DNA of 64,000 nucleotides from Rhodopirellula sp. (lineage in GTDB: Bacteria > Planctomycetota > Planctomycetia > Pirellulales > Pirellulaceae). The notes below the pieces were generated by a model. It had not been told where the DNA came from. It saw only the letters and a program-made list of their open reading frames with translations, and searched no databases. This document shows, piece after piece, positions 39,876 through 49,813 of this stretch; within the stretch, counting starts at the first letter, position 1; every line of letters begins with the position of its first letter. Location of the stretch: contig NZVD01000090.1 in NCBI GenBank assembly GCA_002701385.1, positions 31,830 through 95,829 on the forward strand, read 5' to 3'. Both the position numbers and the translations under genes were made by a program.

Positions 39876-40856
39876 ATGACCGATTCCTCTCACACCTGGA
39901 CGTTTCTTCATGTAAACGATAGTCACATGGGAACTCCTCGCTCCTACCGTTTTCGTCCTGCCATCAATCAACGATGGGCTGCGATCAAGCAGCAAATTGA
40001 ACAGGAATCTGCCGACCTACTATTACATGGCGGCGATTTGACCCGGGACGGTCAAACACATTCGTTTGAAATCGAGCAGGCCGCAGTGGATCTGAGTTCG
40101 ATACCATTTCCAATCCACGTGATTCCCGGCAATATGGATGTCGGCAACAAACACACTCACGTCAACGGCCGAAAAAAGCGGTGGGACCCTCTGGGACTTG
40201 GCTGGCACGATCCTGAATTAAATATGACCGGTGAACGCCTTGACTTGTTCAGTCGTTTTTTTGGCGATATTCAATGGACGTTTATCCATCGGGATGTTCG
40301 CTTTACCGGATTTTATGCAGCCGTAGCAGGTTCAGGGTTACCTCAGGAACAACAGTTCTGGGAATTTATGGAAATGCTTCCGACACTCGAACGCACCAGA
40401 CATCACGTCGCCGTCATGCACTACTGGTTATTTATGGAGGATCCCGATGAACCTGACTGGGATCTCACTAACGAAGAAGAATACGACAACTGGTACTTTT
40501 CAATCTCTCCCCCTCATCGGCAGAGGATCTGGAAGATCCTCCGGCAAGCTGGGGTCGACATTCTATTTTGTGGGCATGTCCACACTGCACGACCGGTACA
40601 GCATCTGGATGGGATTCGGATCTATCGCACTCAAGCGGCTGGTAATACGGCACAACTCACCGATCGCTGGAAAGAAATCGACACTCGCTTTGGTTATCAT
40701 CGCTGCACGGTAGTAGACGACCGAATCGATGTTGAATTCATACTGGGCGATGATCAATGCGAAGAATTTGGAACATACGGCCCACTGGGGCACCCCAAAG
40801 TGGAAGACCGAGACTACAGTGTCGCACAACAGCACCCTCCTATCGAACCGGATTGA
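39876..40856 (+). CDS. metallophosphoesterase family protein
   Basis: 326 aa; FLHVNDSHMG, LLHGGDLTRDG, VIPGNMDVG, ILFCGHVHTARP. Confidence 0.92.
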   Translation: MTDSSHTWTFLHVNDSHMGTPRSYRFRPAINQRWAAIKQQIEQESADLLLHGGDLTRDGQTHSFEIEQAAVDLSSIPFPIHVIPGNMDVGNKHTHVNGRKKRWDPLGLGWHDPELNMTGERLDLFSRFFGDIQWTFIHRDVRFTGFYAAVAGSGLPQEQQFWEFMEMLPTLERTRHHVAVMHYWLFMEDPDEPDWDLTNEEEYDNWYFSISPPHRQRIWKILRQAGVDILFCGHVHTARPVQHLDGIRIYRTQAAGNTAQLTDRWKEIDTRFGYHRCTVVDDRIDVEFILGDDQCEEFGTYGPLGHPKVEDRDYSVAQQHPPIEPD

Positions 40857-40860
40857 TCCG

Positions 40861-42357
40861 TTAGGCTAAGAGTCCCTCAACAATTCGTCCAGGCTGTCCA
40901 TCCAACAAGGTCTGCTCTCGACCATTTTGCTTAAACGTCAAAGCTTCGGCATCTAATCCAAACAAGTGCAATAGTGTTCTGTGGTAATCAAAGTGATTGA
41001 CTACGTTCTCTGTGGCACGATGCCCAAATTCATCGGTCGCACCGTACGTGCCACCTGCTTTGAATCCGCCTCCCGCTACCCACATACTAAAGCCGTAGGT
41101 ATTGTGATCCCGTCCAAAATTCGCGACACCAGTATCGTTCTGAATTACTGGAAGACGGCCCATTTCTCCGCCCCAATGCACGACAGTCGAATCCAACATT
41201 CCTCGTTGTTTAAGATCCTTCACCAATGCTGCGGCGGGGACATCCACCTTTTTACAGGAAGCAGGTAGGCGAGTTTGTAGTGTGCCGTGATGATCCCAAT
41301 ATTGATTCTTAGTGAACAGCTGAACAAAGCGAACACCACGTTCCACAAGTCTACGGGCAATCAAACAACGCTTCCCGAATTCATCCGTCTCTTTGACTCC
41401 GATACCGTACATGTCATGAGTAGCCTGTGTTTCCTGACTCAGATCAAGTGCCTCGGATGCAGCAGCCTGCATTTTGTAAGCCAATTCATAATTGGCGATC
41501 CGCGCAGTCAGCTCCAGCTCTCGCTCACGCTGTTCACGATGTTGTTCATTCAGGAGACGTACTAGCGACAGAAACTTCTCCTGAGACTTGCCGGTGAATT
41601 GTTGCGGAGCATTCAAATTCAGGATTCTTGGTTCGACGGGACGAATGACTGTACCTTGATACAAAGATGGTAGCCAGCCGTTTGACCAATTCAAAACGCC
41701 TTCCACGGGTAGACCCTGTGGATCGGTCAGTGACACGTAAGCTGGTAACTCATCAGTTTCAGCACCAAGTGCATAAGTTAACCAGCTGCCTAAAGCAGGT
41801 CGGCCTTTCTGTGTTCTACCGTTATTCATCGCGTGGATAGACTGACCGTGATTATTGACACCCGTATGCATGGATCTGATCACCAATACATCATCGACAA
41901 TACCGGCCAGTCCCGGGAGCAATTCGGAAATCTCCGTTCCACATTCACCATGCTTGGCAAACTGATAAGGACTTCCCATGATTCGCGAACTCGCTTCAGC
42001 AGCGTTGTCGTATTTGATCTCACCGGGAAACTTTTGCAAATGCATCTTATTAAGGATCGGCTTGGGATCCATCAGGTCCATTTGACTTGGACCGCCCTGC
42101 ATAAACATCGAAATCATCGCCTTGGCCTGAGGCTCATGATGAGTCGGCTTCGGCAATAAGTCGAAACTCTGCAGTCCCAAATTCGGTTTAACCGGTTCTG
42201 CGTGAGCAGCTTTCTGAGCCAAGGCAGCCAGAGATAAAGGAATACTTCCCATCGCCACTCGAGATAAGAAGTGACGACGACTAGATGACCGGACAGTCTC
42301 TTGGCCAAATTCCTGGCGGTGTTCTTGATGTAGTTCTTGACGACTGGAGGAATTCAT
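40861..42357 (-). CDS. DUF1501 domain-containing protein
   Basis: RRHFLSRVAMGSIPLSLAALAQKAAHA signal, MFMQGGPSQMDLMDPKP, GGEMGRLPVIQND, HNTYGFSMWVAGGGFKAG. Confidence 0.92.
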   Translation of the reverse strand: MNSSSRQELHQEHRQEFGQETVRSSSRRHFLSRVAMGSIPLSLAALAQKAAHAEPVKPNLGLQSFDLLPKPTHHEPQAKAMISMFMQGGPSQMDLMDPKPILNKMHLQKFPGEIKYDNAAEASSRIMGSPYQFAKHGECGTEISELLPGLAGIVDDVLVIRSMHTGVNNHGQSIHAMNNGRTQKGRPALGSWLTYALGAETDELPAYVSLTDPQGLPVEGVLNWSNGWLPSLYQGTVIRPVEPRILNLNAPQQFTGKSQEKFLSLVRLLNEQHREQRERELELTARIANYELAYKMQAAASEALDLSQETQATHDMYGIGVKETDEFGKRCLIARRLVERGVRFVQLFTKNQYWDHHGTLQTRLPASCKKVDVPAAALVKDLKQRGMLDSTVVHWGGEMGRLPVIQNDTGVANFGRDHNTYGFSMWVAGGGFKAGGTYGATDEFGHRATENVVNHFDYHRTLLHLFGLDAEALTFKQNGREQTLLDGQPGRIVEGLLA

Positions 42358-42379
42358 TTTGATAATTCTTTCTTCAACT

Positions 42380-45289
42380 CTAGTCCACATAAATGAATTG
42401 ATTGGATGCAAGTAATGCCTGACAGACCATCGCCAAAACTGTTTCCTCAGCCGCTTCTGGTGTCAGTTTCGAGTCTGCCTGAAGCAACTCCTGCTTTTGC
42501 ATGACCTGAAAGTCCAGAAAACCCTTCAGCACATCCGTCGCGATTTCCTGTCCGTATGCACGCTTCCAGGCATAAGCTATCTGCGATTCTAAAGACTCAC
42601 CGCCTGCCTGCTGAATATGCTTTGCAAACAACTGAGAGTATTTAACAATGAAATCGCTGTTCATCAGCAATAGAGCCTGCGGAGCAACATTAGAGTCTGC
42701 ACGTTGAGTGCAATTCGGAGCCACCGAGGGCACATCAAAAGTTTCAAGCACCGCCAAGGGTCGGCTACGACGCACCTGAATATAGACACTACGCCGATTT
42801 TCCAAAGCTCCCAGCCCATCTCCCTTAATCGGCTTACGTTCGCCGTCCAGATTCTCTTTTCCAAGGACAATCTGACCGACTCCATCTTCCATCACCGGGA
42901 CAGCTTCACCAAACATCGCATTGTTACTCTGGCCACTAACGGCAATCACTGCGTCCCGCACAATTTCAGATTCCAAACGTCTCACGGACTGACGTGCATA
43001 GAATCGGTTATCAGGGTCTATTTGATCCAGATAGGCGGATCGATCTGACCGTTGCTGATAGGTGTAAGAAGTAAGGATAAGTCGATGGATATGTTTGATA
43101 TCCCAACCACTCTCAATAAATTCTCGGGACAGCCAATCCAATAGCTTCGGATGTGTCGGGCGTTCACCCAGTTGTCCAAAATTTCCCAGTGAGTTAACAA
43201 AGGCCCGCCCAAAATGGTGATACCAAATCCGATTCACCATGACTCGTGCTACCAACGGGTGACGGTCGTTGGTGAGATGGCGAGCATAGGCAAGTCGACG
43301 GCCGCTGGTAGATAAATCGGGGTTATTCGCCGGAATCTCGACCGAGACTTTCGAATGCAGAATCTCCATCTCCCCGGGGGCAATCGGTTCCTCCGACGGA
43401 CTCGAGTGATTACCTCGTTTAAAGAGATAGGTGACGGGTTGATGGTTTTCCGGTTCGGTCAACGCCCGTATAAAGTACTCCCTGGGAATTTCATCTCGAA
43501 TCGCACTGATGCCATTTTGTAATTCATCAAGTTCTTTTCGAGCATCCGTCTCGCGACAGACTTTGGCAGCCTGCCGGTAGGAGGCCACTCTCTCAGTAAT
43601 CTCCGGCTGAAATTTCTTTAGTGTTTCTGCCGTAACCAGCAGTGCCTCATGCTCACTTAATCTAGTTTTCTGTTCATCACTACGCTCGTTTTCCGGAATG
43701 TCTAAAAGCGTCTTGAGTTCTCCGCGAAGTGGTTCGTCTATGCCCTCCAGATATTCCTCCTGGGTATCGGCAATTGCCTCGGACTCCAACTTATCAGCAA
43801 TGGCTTCAATATCGGTGGCTCGACGGCTTCGCTGTCGGCTATAGAGGTAAAGCGATCCCGCACTAATGTTTTGAATGTAAGGATGCTCTTTCAATAGAGC
43901 CACCTGATCATCTGTTCTTTCTGCAGACGGCGTTCTGTATGCAGTTCTTAATGGCTCCTTCAGATCATCCGGAGCTTTAATGAGTTCTTCAGATAATGTG
44001 CGTTCAATGTGTTGGTCGACGATTTTTTGACGAGCATCGGTTGCATCCTGAGCTCGCTGTTCGATCGCAGCTTTACTATCTCGATCCTGCTGTGAATAGA
44101 GACTGATTTGACGTTGTGACGGTGGTCGCCATGATTGCCAGTCTAAGGCCGGAGCCAATACGGCTCGTAAGCGATAATAATCCTCCTGACTAATCGGGTC
44201 ATAGCGATGATTGTGGCAACGAGCACATCCCACCGTCAGGCCTAGTAGCGAGGTTGTCATGATATTGATGCTATCGGCAATCGCTTCGTTTCTTGCCACC
44301 ATCTGATCAACACCTCCGCTTCCCGTACCATCAGGAGCCATCCTCATAAATCCTGTGGCGATCAGGCGGCGTTTGGCATCCGGCGTGAGATTATCATAAG
44401 GTCGCGCTGTCAATTCATCGCCTGCAAGTTGTTCGGTGACGAATTGGTCATACGGCATATTGTCGTTGAAGGACTTAATCACATAGTCACGATAGGCATA
44501 GGCCCACTGACGTTCTGTATCCGCGTCTGTATAACCTTCTGAGTCTGCATAACCGGCGACATCCAACCAATGCCTTCCCCAGCGTTCACCATAGTACGGA
44601 GAAGCGAGTAGCTCGTCGACTAACCGCTCATACGCATCAGGTCGCTCATCCTTGATAAATCGCTCCACAGCATCCACCGACGGAGGTAAGCCAAGCAAGT
44701 CAAAATAGAGACGACGTATCAGTACTTCACGTGGGGCCTGATCGGTAAACTCCAAAAGCTTAGCTCGTAGTTTTTCCAGCACGAAGTAATCCACCGGCGA
44801 ACTCAACATGCGTTCTGTATTGAGTATGGGGACGGCTCGTTTCACAATCGGCTGGAATGCCCAGAAGCGACTTTCTTCTTCAGTAAAATACTGTTCAGAA
44901 ATGGTCTCCGGCTCGGGACTAGCCGTCTGAGCTCCCTGATCAATCCAGGCTTTCAGCGTTTCGATCTCTAACGGACTTAAATTTTTATCTTCCGGAGGCA
45001 TCTCCCCGGAACTAACTCGCTCAATTAGAACTGAATCTGTAGCCGCTCCGGAGATAACCGCTGGACCTGAGTCTCCTCCTGCCAAAATAAATCTGGCAAG
45101 TCGCAAATCCAGGTTGCCCTCTTTGACTCCTTCTTCACCGTGACAGTGAAAGCAATGAGCTTTGAGAATTGGACGCACATCTCGTTCATAAACTACATCG
45201 GTACCCTGTTCTGCCTGTACAGACTTTATTGTCTGAACTGGAAGGACTAAGGCTAGGCAAATTAAAACGAGCTTAATAATAGGGTTCAT
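42380..45289 (-). CDS. PSCyt1/DUF1549/DUF1553 domain-containing planctomycete cytochrome protein
   Basis: 969 aa; VYERDVRPILKAHCFHCHGEEGVKEGNLDLR, LIRRLYFDLLGLPPSVDAVERF, CARCHNHRYDPISQEDYY, HPLVARVMVNRIWYHHFGRAF. Confidence 0.93.
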   Translation of the reverse strand: MNPIIKLVLICLALVLPVQTIKSVQAEQGTDVVYERDVRPILKAHCFHCHGEEGVKEGNLDLRLARFILAGGDSGPAVISGAATDSVLIERVSSGEMPPEDKNLSPLEIETLKAWIDQGAQTASPEPETISEQYFTEEESRFWAFQPIVKRAVPILNTERMLSSPVDYFVLEKLRAKLLEFTDQAPREVLIRRLYFDLLGLPPSVDAVERFIKDERPDAYERLVDELLASPYYGERWGRHWLDVAGYADSEGYTDADTERQWAYAYRDYVIKSFNDNMPYDQFVTEQLAGDELTARPYDNLTPDAKRRLIATGFMRMAPDGTGSGGVDQMVARNEAIADSINIMTTSLLGLTVGCARCHNHRYDPISQEDYYRLRAVLAPALDWQSWRPPSQRQISLYSQQDRDSKAAIEQRAQDATDARQKIVDQHIERTLSEELIKAPDDLKEPLRTAYRTPSAERTDDQVALLKEHPYIQNISAGSLYLYSRQRSRRATDIEAIADKLESEAIADTQEEYLEGIDEPLRGELKTLLDIPENERSDEQKTRLSEHEALLVTAETLKKFQPEITERVASYRQAAKVCRETDARKELDELQNGISAIRDEIPREYFIRALTEPENHQPVTYLFKRGNHSSPSEEPIAPGEMEILHSKVSVEIPANNPDLSTSGRRLAYARHLTNDRHPLVARVMVNRIWYHHFGRAFVNSLGNFGQLGERPTHPKLLDWLSREFIESGWDIKHIHRLILTSYTYQQRSDRSAYLDQIDPDNRFYARQSVRRLESEIVRDAVIAVSGQSNNAMFGEAVPVMEDGVGQIVLGKENLDGERKPIKGDGLGALENRRSVYIQVRRSRPLAVLETFDVPSVAPNCTQRADSNVAPQALLLMNSDFIVKYSQLFAKHIQQAGGESLESQIAYAWKRAYGQEIATDVLKGFLDFQVMQKQELLQADSKLTPEAAEETVLAMVCQALLASNQFIYVD

Positions 45290-45444
45290 TCTCTAATACC
45301 AACTTAAGAGATTTGTGATACCTACATTCTAGTCAAAAACAAATATTGATACTCCCCACAATTTAGGTAGTTCGTTACTGGTCTCAATATGGCTTACAAT
45401 AATAGTCTCTCAATTCAATCGATACTTTTTACGAGGTACCTGCT

Positions 45445-46020
45445 GTGCTCAAATCTTGCACTTTGACATTCACGACGTGCTGTCTGCTTTGGATGGGACT
45501 GACTTTGAATGCGACTGACAAGAAGGTCAATCCTCATCATCTTGGAGACAAGGTGCCCGATTTCGAAGTCAGTACACTTCGCGGTAAAAAGACTTCCCTC
45601 AAATCGATTCAAGCTGATCCTAAAACGAATTCGAGTGGCGTGACAGTTTTGACATTCTGGTGTTCCTTTTGTGGAAGTTGTCGCCAAGTCGATCAGCCAC
45701 TCAGTGAGCTGGCTGAAAAGTATGAGGGCAAGGTTGCAGTCTACGCCTTGGATTCCAGTGCTGGAGAAGAATCCCGCACCATTTCTAAAGTGCTGAAAGA
45801 AAAGCGTCTGAAGATGCCAGTGTTAGTAGACGCTGAAGGCAAAGTCGCCGATTTATTCGGAGCCAAAATGACAACCACAACCGTAGTGATCGATGCGAAC
45901 AATGTCATTCGATACTGGGGGCAATTCCAACATGGTGATCAGGCTCTGGCCGAACAGGCAATCGACGCGGTACTGGCAGGCAAAAAGCCACCGCATGATC
46001 ACACGCGAGAACGTGGCTGA
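45445..46020 (+). CDS. thioredoxin-fold redoxin/TlpA-like protein, exported
   Basis: 191 aa; signal-like N-terminus, VLTFWCSFCGSCRQVDQPLSELAEKYEGKVAVYALDSS, LFGAKMTTTTVVIDANNVIRYWGQF. Confidence 0.82.
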   Translation: MLKSCTLTFTTCCLLWMGLTLNATDKKVNPHHLGDKVPDFEVSTLRGKKTSLKSIQADPKTNSSGVTVLTFWCSFCGSCRQVDQPLSELAEKYEGKVAVYALDSSAGEESRTISKVLKEKRLKMPVLVDAEGKVADLFGAKMTTTTVVIDANNVIRYWGQFQHGDQALAEQAIDAVLAGKKPPHDHTRERG

Positions 46021-46036
46021 CACATCGAACGTTTTT

Positions 46037-46057
46037 AAGATTCCGTGCGAATCTTTT
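46037..46057 (+). terminator. possible rho-independent terminator after the redoxin gene
   Basis: AAGATTC-CGTGC-GAATCTT followed by TT; short 7-bp AT-rich stem between convergent genes. Confidence 0.35.
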
Positions 46058-46081
46058 GCTTAGACCAGTTACCAAACAGGC

Positions 46082-48835
46082 TTAACCGGTACCCCGCATT
46101 CCGGTCGAGACTCCTTTGATTGTCAGCTGCGTCTGATAATCAAGATCGGCAATATAATCCGGGCTGTCATTTTCTGATGCGGACGCCGAGCGTTTCATTA
46201 ACTCGATTTGCAATAGATTGAGTGGGCCAACATAGCCATTACGAACCTGAATGGACCGCTGCAACCAGCTGATCTTTTCCAGTAATTGCTCAGATCCGGT
46301 TAATTCCAGTATCGCCGCAAGCGTATTTTCGTACTCGCTGGTGATCATGGCAATCAACTCCGGTCCACCTTCCAGTTCAGCCCCGAGTTGAGCGTAACGA
46401 CTAAAGACCGGCATGTTCGTCTTTGCCAACGCCAATGCAGCGTTATCGACTATCGCCTTAAAGAAGGTCCCTTCGTTGTACATATCCTGCAATGTATCAA
46501 ACCGCCCAGAGTCCTTAAACTGTTTACAGGCTGTCCCGATACCAAACCATGCTGGAATCAAGCACCGACATTGCGTCCAGGAAAAGACCCAGGGAATCGC
46601 TCGCAGATTTTCAACTTTATCGCCACTACGTCGCTTCGACGGCCTCGAACCAATCGGCAGTTTTTCAATGGCGTTAATCGGGGTCACATGGCGATAGAAA
46701 TCAGGAAAACCCGGATGATCGACAAGTTGACGATAGCCAACTCGGGAGTGATCGGCCAGTTCCTGCATTGTTTCTTTGGAAGTATCCGAAAGCACCGATG
46801 CATCCTGAGAGACTTTCGATAGCACTGCCCACGCGAGTTGCTCCAGGTGGCGACTGGCAATGTGGGGATTATCATAACGATCCGAGAGGATTTCTCCCTG
46901 TTCGGTCAGTCGCAATGTACCGTTGAATGAATCTTCAGGAAGGGACAATACGGACTTCGCAGCTGGCCCGCCTCCTCGGCCAAGTGAACCACCACGTCCA
47001 TGGAAGAAAGTGAGGTTCACTCCGAATTGGTTAGCCACTTTGGCCATTCGGGATTGAGAGTTATAAAGCCCCCATTGTCCTGCCAGATAACCTCCGTCTT
47101 TGGTGCTGTCACTATAGCCGATCATTACCGTTTGGTTATCACCCAGCTTTTTCAGGTATTCCCGATAAACCTCATTGTTCAAGAGATTCGTAAGCGTGGC
47201 ATCGGAATTCTTCAGATCATTAATCGTTTCAAACAGCGGTACCAGCGGAAGTTGACTCAAATGATCTTGCTCATCACCTCCGTCAACCGCCTCAGACCAC
47301 TTCCATAACCACAACACGGTTAGTAAGTCACTCGGCGTTCTGGTCATACTGACCACATGAGCTCCTAAGGCTGCCAATCCGTATACGCGAGCGGTCCTGC
47401 GTAGCAATGTGAATAGCTCGAGTGTTTGCTTTGTACTGTCCTGAATATTTTCCGTACCGACATCAACTGGGTTTCCAAGCGTGGCCAACAACAGCTCCTG
47501 CCGCTGCGTTTCTTCCAGACTTTCAGGCTCCACATGCTTACCTGTTTGTTTCCAGATGTCGTTCATAACTTCTGCGTAAACACTTGAATCCTGTCGAATA
47601 TCAAGGTGCATCATGTGGAATCCGAAGATGCGGATTTGATCGAGCCAGGGCTGAACTTCCTTTTGAGCGATGATGGTGTTACCGGTGGTTCGTAGACTGT
47701 TACGGACGAGCGTCACATCGCTATGCAATTCTGCCGCCGACATGTAAGCCCCGGGAATATCCGCCACACGGTCGGTCATCTCCAATGTGGCCGTCTGAGA
47801 CAATCTCCAGTGAATCACCCTAATCCACTGGCGATAAGATTCTCTTAATGGAACACGATCCAGAATTGGCTCCAATTCTGGCCAGCGTTGTTTGGCATTG
47901 GCTACCGAATCCAGAATCATCTTCCCTGACTCGGTGTGTTTATCGGAAATGCACAACGACCGACCCAATTTCTCACATTGGCTTAAGTGTGTTTCCAACG
48001 CTGCCTGTCGTAACCATTCAAATGTTTGTGCGGTCACATCCGGAGTGACAAACGGGTTACCATCTCGATCACCACCGATCCATGATCCGTAGACAAACAG
48101 AGGGTTGGTTTTCTTGACGTTGGGGTAATAGTCATTCAAAGCATCTCGCAGATCATTGGCGACCTGCGGCACGATATCCCATAGTACATCTTTGTAGGCT
48201 AACCCTCTTTGCACTTCCTGTAGCACAGTGGGACGTCGTGAGCGGATGAAATCTGTTTGCCACAACTTTCTCAACTGAGCTTTCACTTCGCTGGGAATAC
48301 GTTTGCTTCGTGACTGCAGCAGATTTGGATCATCCTGACGGTCAAGTAACTCACGTAAGTCATTGAGCAACCGGCGAATGGACCGTCGTTTGGCTTCGGT
48401 TGGATGGGCGGTCAGCACCAATTCAACTCGAGCCTGATTGACGAAATCCTGAACTTGTTGATCGGACATTCCTTCATCGTGGAATCGCTTGATAATGGCC
48501 CGAATCGTCTCTTTCGCCGGCTCTGGATACGCCTCTCGCCGGCGATCAAAAAGAACGCGGACACGCTGACGGTCTTCTGCGAGATTGGATAATTCCAGAA
48601 AGATTGTGAATGCCCGAGTTAGCGTGATAATTTGCGTTTTATCAACATTGGCAATGATCGAGTCCAGTTCGTCTTCTCGCTCACGATTTCCCGCTCGTAA
48701 TTCGCGGATCATCTTTCGCACAGCTTCCACCAACTCAAAGCCATCATCGCCAGCCATTTCTCGAATGACATCGCCGATCAAGTGACCTAATTGGTCTACT
48801 TCTTTGCTAAGCGTTTCAAAGGAAGACTGGGGCAT
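46082..48835 (-). CDS. ppc: phosphoenolpyruvate carboxylase
   Basis: 917 aa; LVLTAHPTEAKRRSI, YGSWIGGDRDGNPFVT, GYSDSTKDGGYLAGQW, FFHGRGGSLGRGGGPA, PWVFSWTQCRCLIPAWFGIG. Confidence 0.97.
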   Translation of the reverse strand: MPQSSFETLSKEVDQLGHLIGDVIREMAGDDGFELVEAVRKMIRELRAGNREREDELDSIIANVDKTQIITLTRAFTIFLELSNLAEDRQRVRVLFDRRREAYPEPAKETIRAIIKRFHDEGMSDQQVQDFVNQARVELVLTAHPTEAKRRSIRRLLNDLRELLDRQDDPNLLQSRSKRIPSEVKAQLRKLWQTDFIRSRRPTVLQEVQRGLAYKDVLWDIVPQVANDLRDALNDYYPNVKKTNPLFVYGSWIGGDRDGNPFVTPDVTAQTFEWLRQAALETHLSQCEKLGRSLCISDKHTESGKMILDSVANAKQRWPELEPILDRVPLRESYRQWIRVIHWRLSQTATLEMTDRVADIPGAYMSAAELHSDVTLVRNSLRTTGNTIIAQKEVQPWLDQIRIFGFHMMHLDIRQDSSVYAEVMNDIWKQTGKHVEPESLEETQRQELLLATLGNPVDVGTENIQDSTKQTLELFTLLRRTARVYGLAALGAHVVSMTRTPSDLLTVLWLWKWSEAVDGGDEQDHLSQLPLVPLFETINDLKNSDATLTNLLNNEVYREYLKKLGDNQTVMIGYSDSTKDGGYLAGQWGLYNSQSRMAKVANQFGVNLTFFHGRGGSLGRGGGPAAKSVLSLPEDSFNGTLRLTEQGEILSDRYDNPHIASRHLEQLAWAVLSKVSQDASVLSDTSKETMQELADHSRVGYRQLVDHPGFPDFYRHVTPINAIEKLPIGSRPSKRRSGDKVENLRAIPWVFSWTQCRCLIPAWFGIGTACKQFKDSGRFDTLQDMYNEGTFFKAIVDNAALALAKTNMPVFSRYAQLGAELEGGPELIAMITSEYENTLAAILELTGSEQLLEKISWLQRSIQVRNGYVGPLNLLQIELMKRSASASENDSPDYIADLDYQTQLTIKGVSTGMRGTG

Positions 48836-48998
48836 AGAATTACAGCACGTTTAATGAATAGCGGAAGTTAGAAAAGAGCCTAAGCTCGACGAGATGTCTG
48901 AGCCTTTAGTTTAGTGTGAGAGACCTGTCTCTGATACCCCACAGAATTCTATCCTTGGCCCACCATTTCGTCTGAACTGAATGGTATGAAAAGGACAA

Positions 48999-49520
48999 TC
49001 ATTCTTCGCGTAAACTCCCTAACCAAATGGCGAATTCTTTGACTTCTTCCGGAGTCATACTCAATACCAACGCCTCGCGATGAATCGGATGCACTGCCAG
49101 GACATGGTTTTCATGGAATTCGATTACAGAGTCCTTTTCGATCTCATGTAGTTTGGTTTCATGCAGCCTGTTATCAACCCTGCCTTGAAACTGCTCCCCA
49201 TCTCGTGCCACAATCTCGACCCAAAATTCCTCACCCCAACCACGCGATGGAACCTGGTCTGGCTCAATATTAACCAGGGTAAGCGGAAAAGGATGCCCAA
49301 TAATCGGCTTAGTAGCCTCCCCGTTACAAACAGGACAGCTACAGGATTCCGGAGCATCGGGATGGGTGGAGAATCGTGGAGAATCGATCCTGACTTCCAC
49401 GAATTGCCCGAGCGTCAGATACTTTTTCATCAATCGATGAGGAATATGAAAGTAATCAGGGTTTTCCAAATACATGGCCACGCCGTCGACCAGATCGTAT
49501 TCATTTGCAAACTGTGACAT
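48999..49520 (-). CDS. hypothetical protein with CSCPVC motif
   Basis: 173-aa ORF; PESCSCPVCNGEATKPIIGHPFPLTLVNIEPDQVPSRGWGEEFWVEIV; family not recognised. Confidence 0.65.
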   Translation of the reverse strand: MSQFANEYDLVDGVAMYLENPDYFHIPHRLMKKYLTLGQFVEVRIDSPRFSTHPDAPESCSCPVCNGEATKPIIGHPFPLTLVNIEPDQVPSRGWGEEFWVEIVARDGEQFQGRVDNRLHETKLHEIEKDSVIEFHENHVLAVHPIHREALVLSMTPEEVKEFAIWLGSLREE

Positions 49521-49525
49521 AGTGC

Positions 49526-49765
49526 CTAATCCTGCTGCGTCCCATGAGGCCCCAGATATTCAAAGCGTTGGACGGTCTGACCATCCAACGCCACCGTCTC
49601 AAGAAACATCTCATAGGGCCTGACCCATAGATTACGTGCGCCGTATTCCTGTTGGTATAGCACCATCGCCTCTTCGGTTTCACTGTGAAACGCAATCCCC
49701 AACACTGTGTAGTCTTTGTTTTTGTAGTGACGATAGCGTCCGATTTTCAATTCTGGTGTTTGCAT
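49526..49765 (-). CDS. DUF1653 family protein
   Basis: MQTPELKIGRYRHYKNKDYTVLGIAFHSETEEAMVLYQQEYGARNLWVRPYEMFLE; start chosen at internal ATG (ORF track extends to TTG at 49792). Confidence 0.88.
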   Translation of the reverse strand: MQTPELKIGRYRHYKNKDYTVLGIAFHSETEEAMVLYQQEYGARNLWVRPYEMFLETVALDGQTVQRFEYLGPHGTQQD

Positions 49766-49783
49766 AGACTGTGGTTTCTCTTT

Positions 49784-49813
49784 CTTTCCCAATTACTTTC
49801 CCAATTACTTTCC
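49784..49813. repeat. 2.5-copy tandem repeat of 12 bp (CTTTCCCAATTA)
   Basis: CTTTCCCAATTA CTTTCCCAATTA CTTTCC read directly; spans the stop of the DNA methyltransferase gene. Confidence 0.9.

Noticed and set aside
42300-42357. Repeated Gln-Glu words (QELHQEHRQEFGQE) at the DUF1501 N-terminus
   Set aside because: Short imperfect repeat in a signal-peptide n-region; insufficient for a repeat feature
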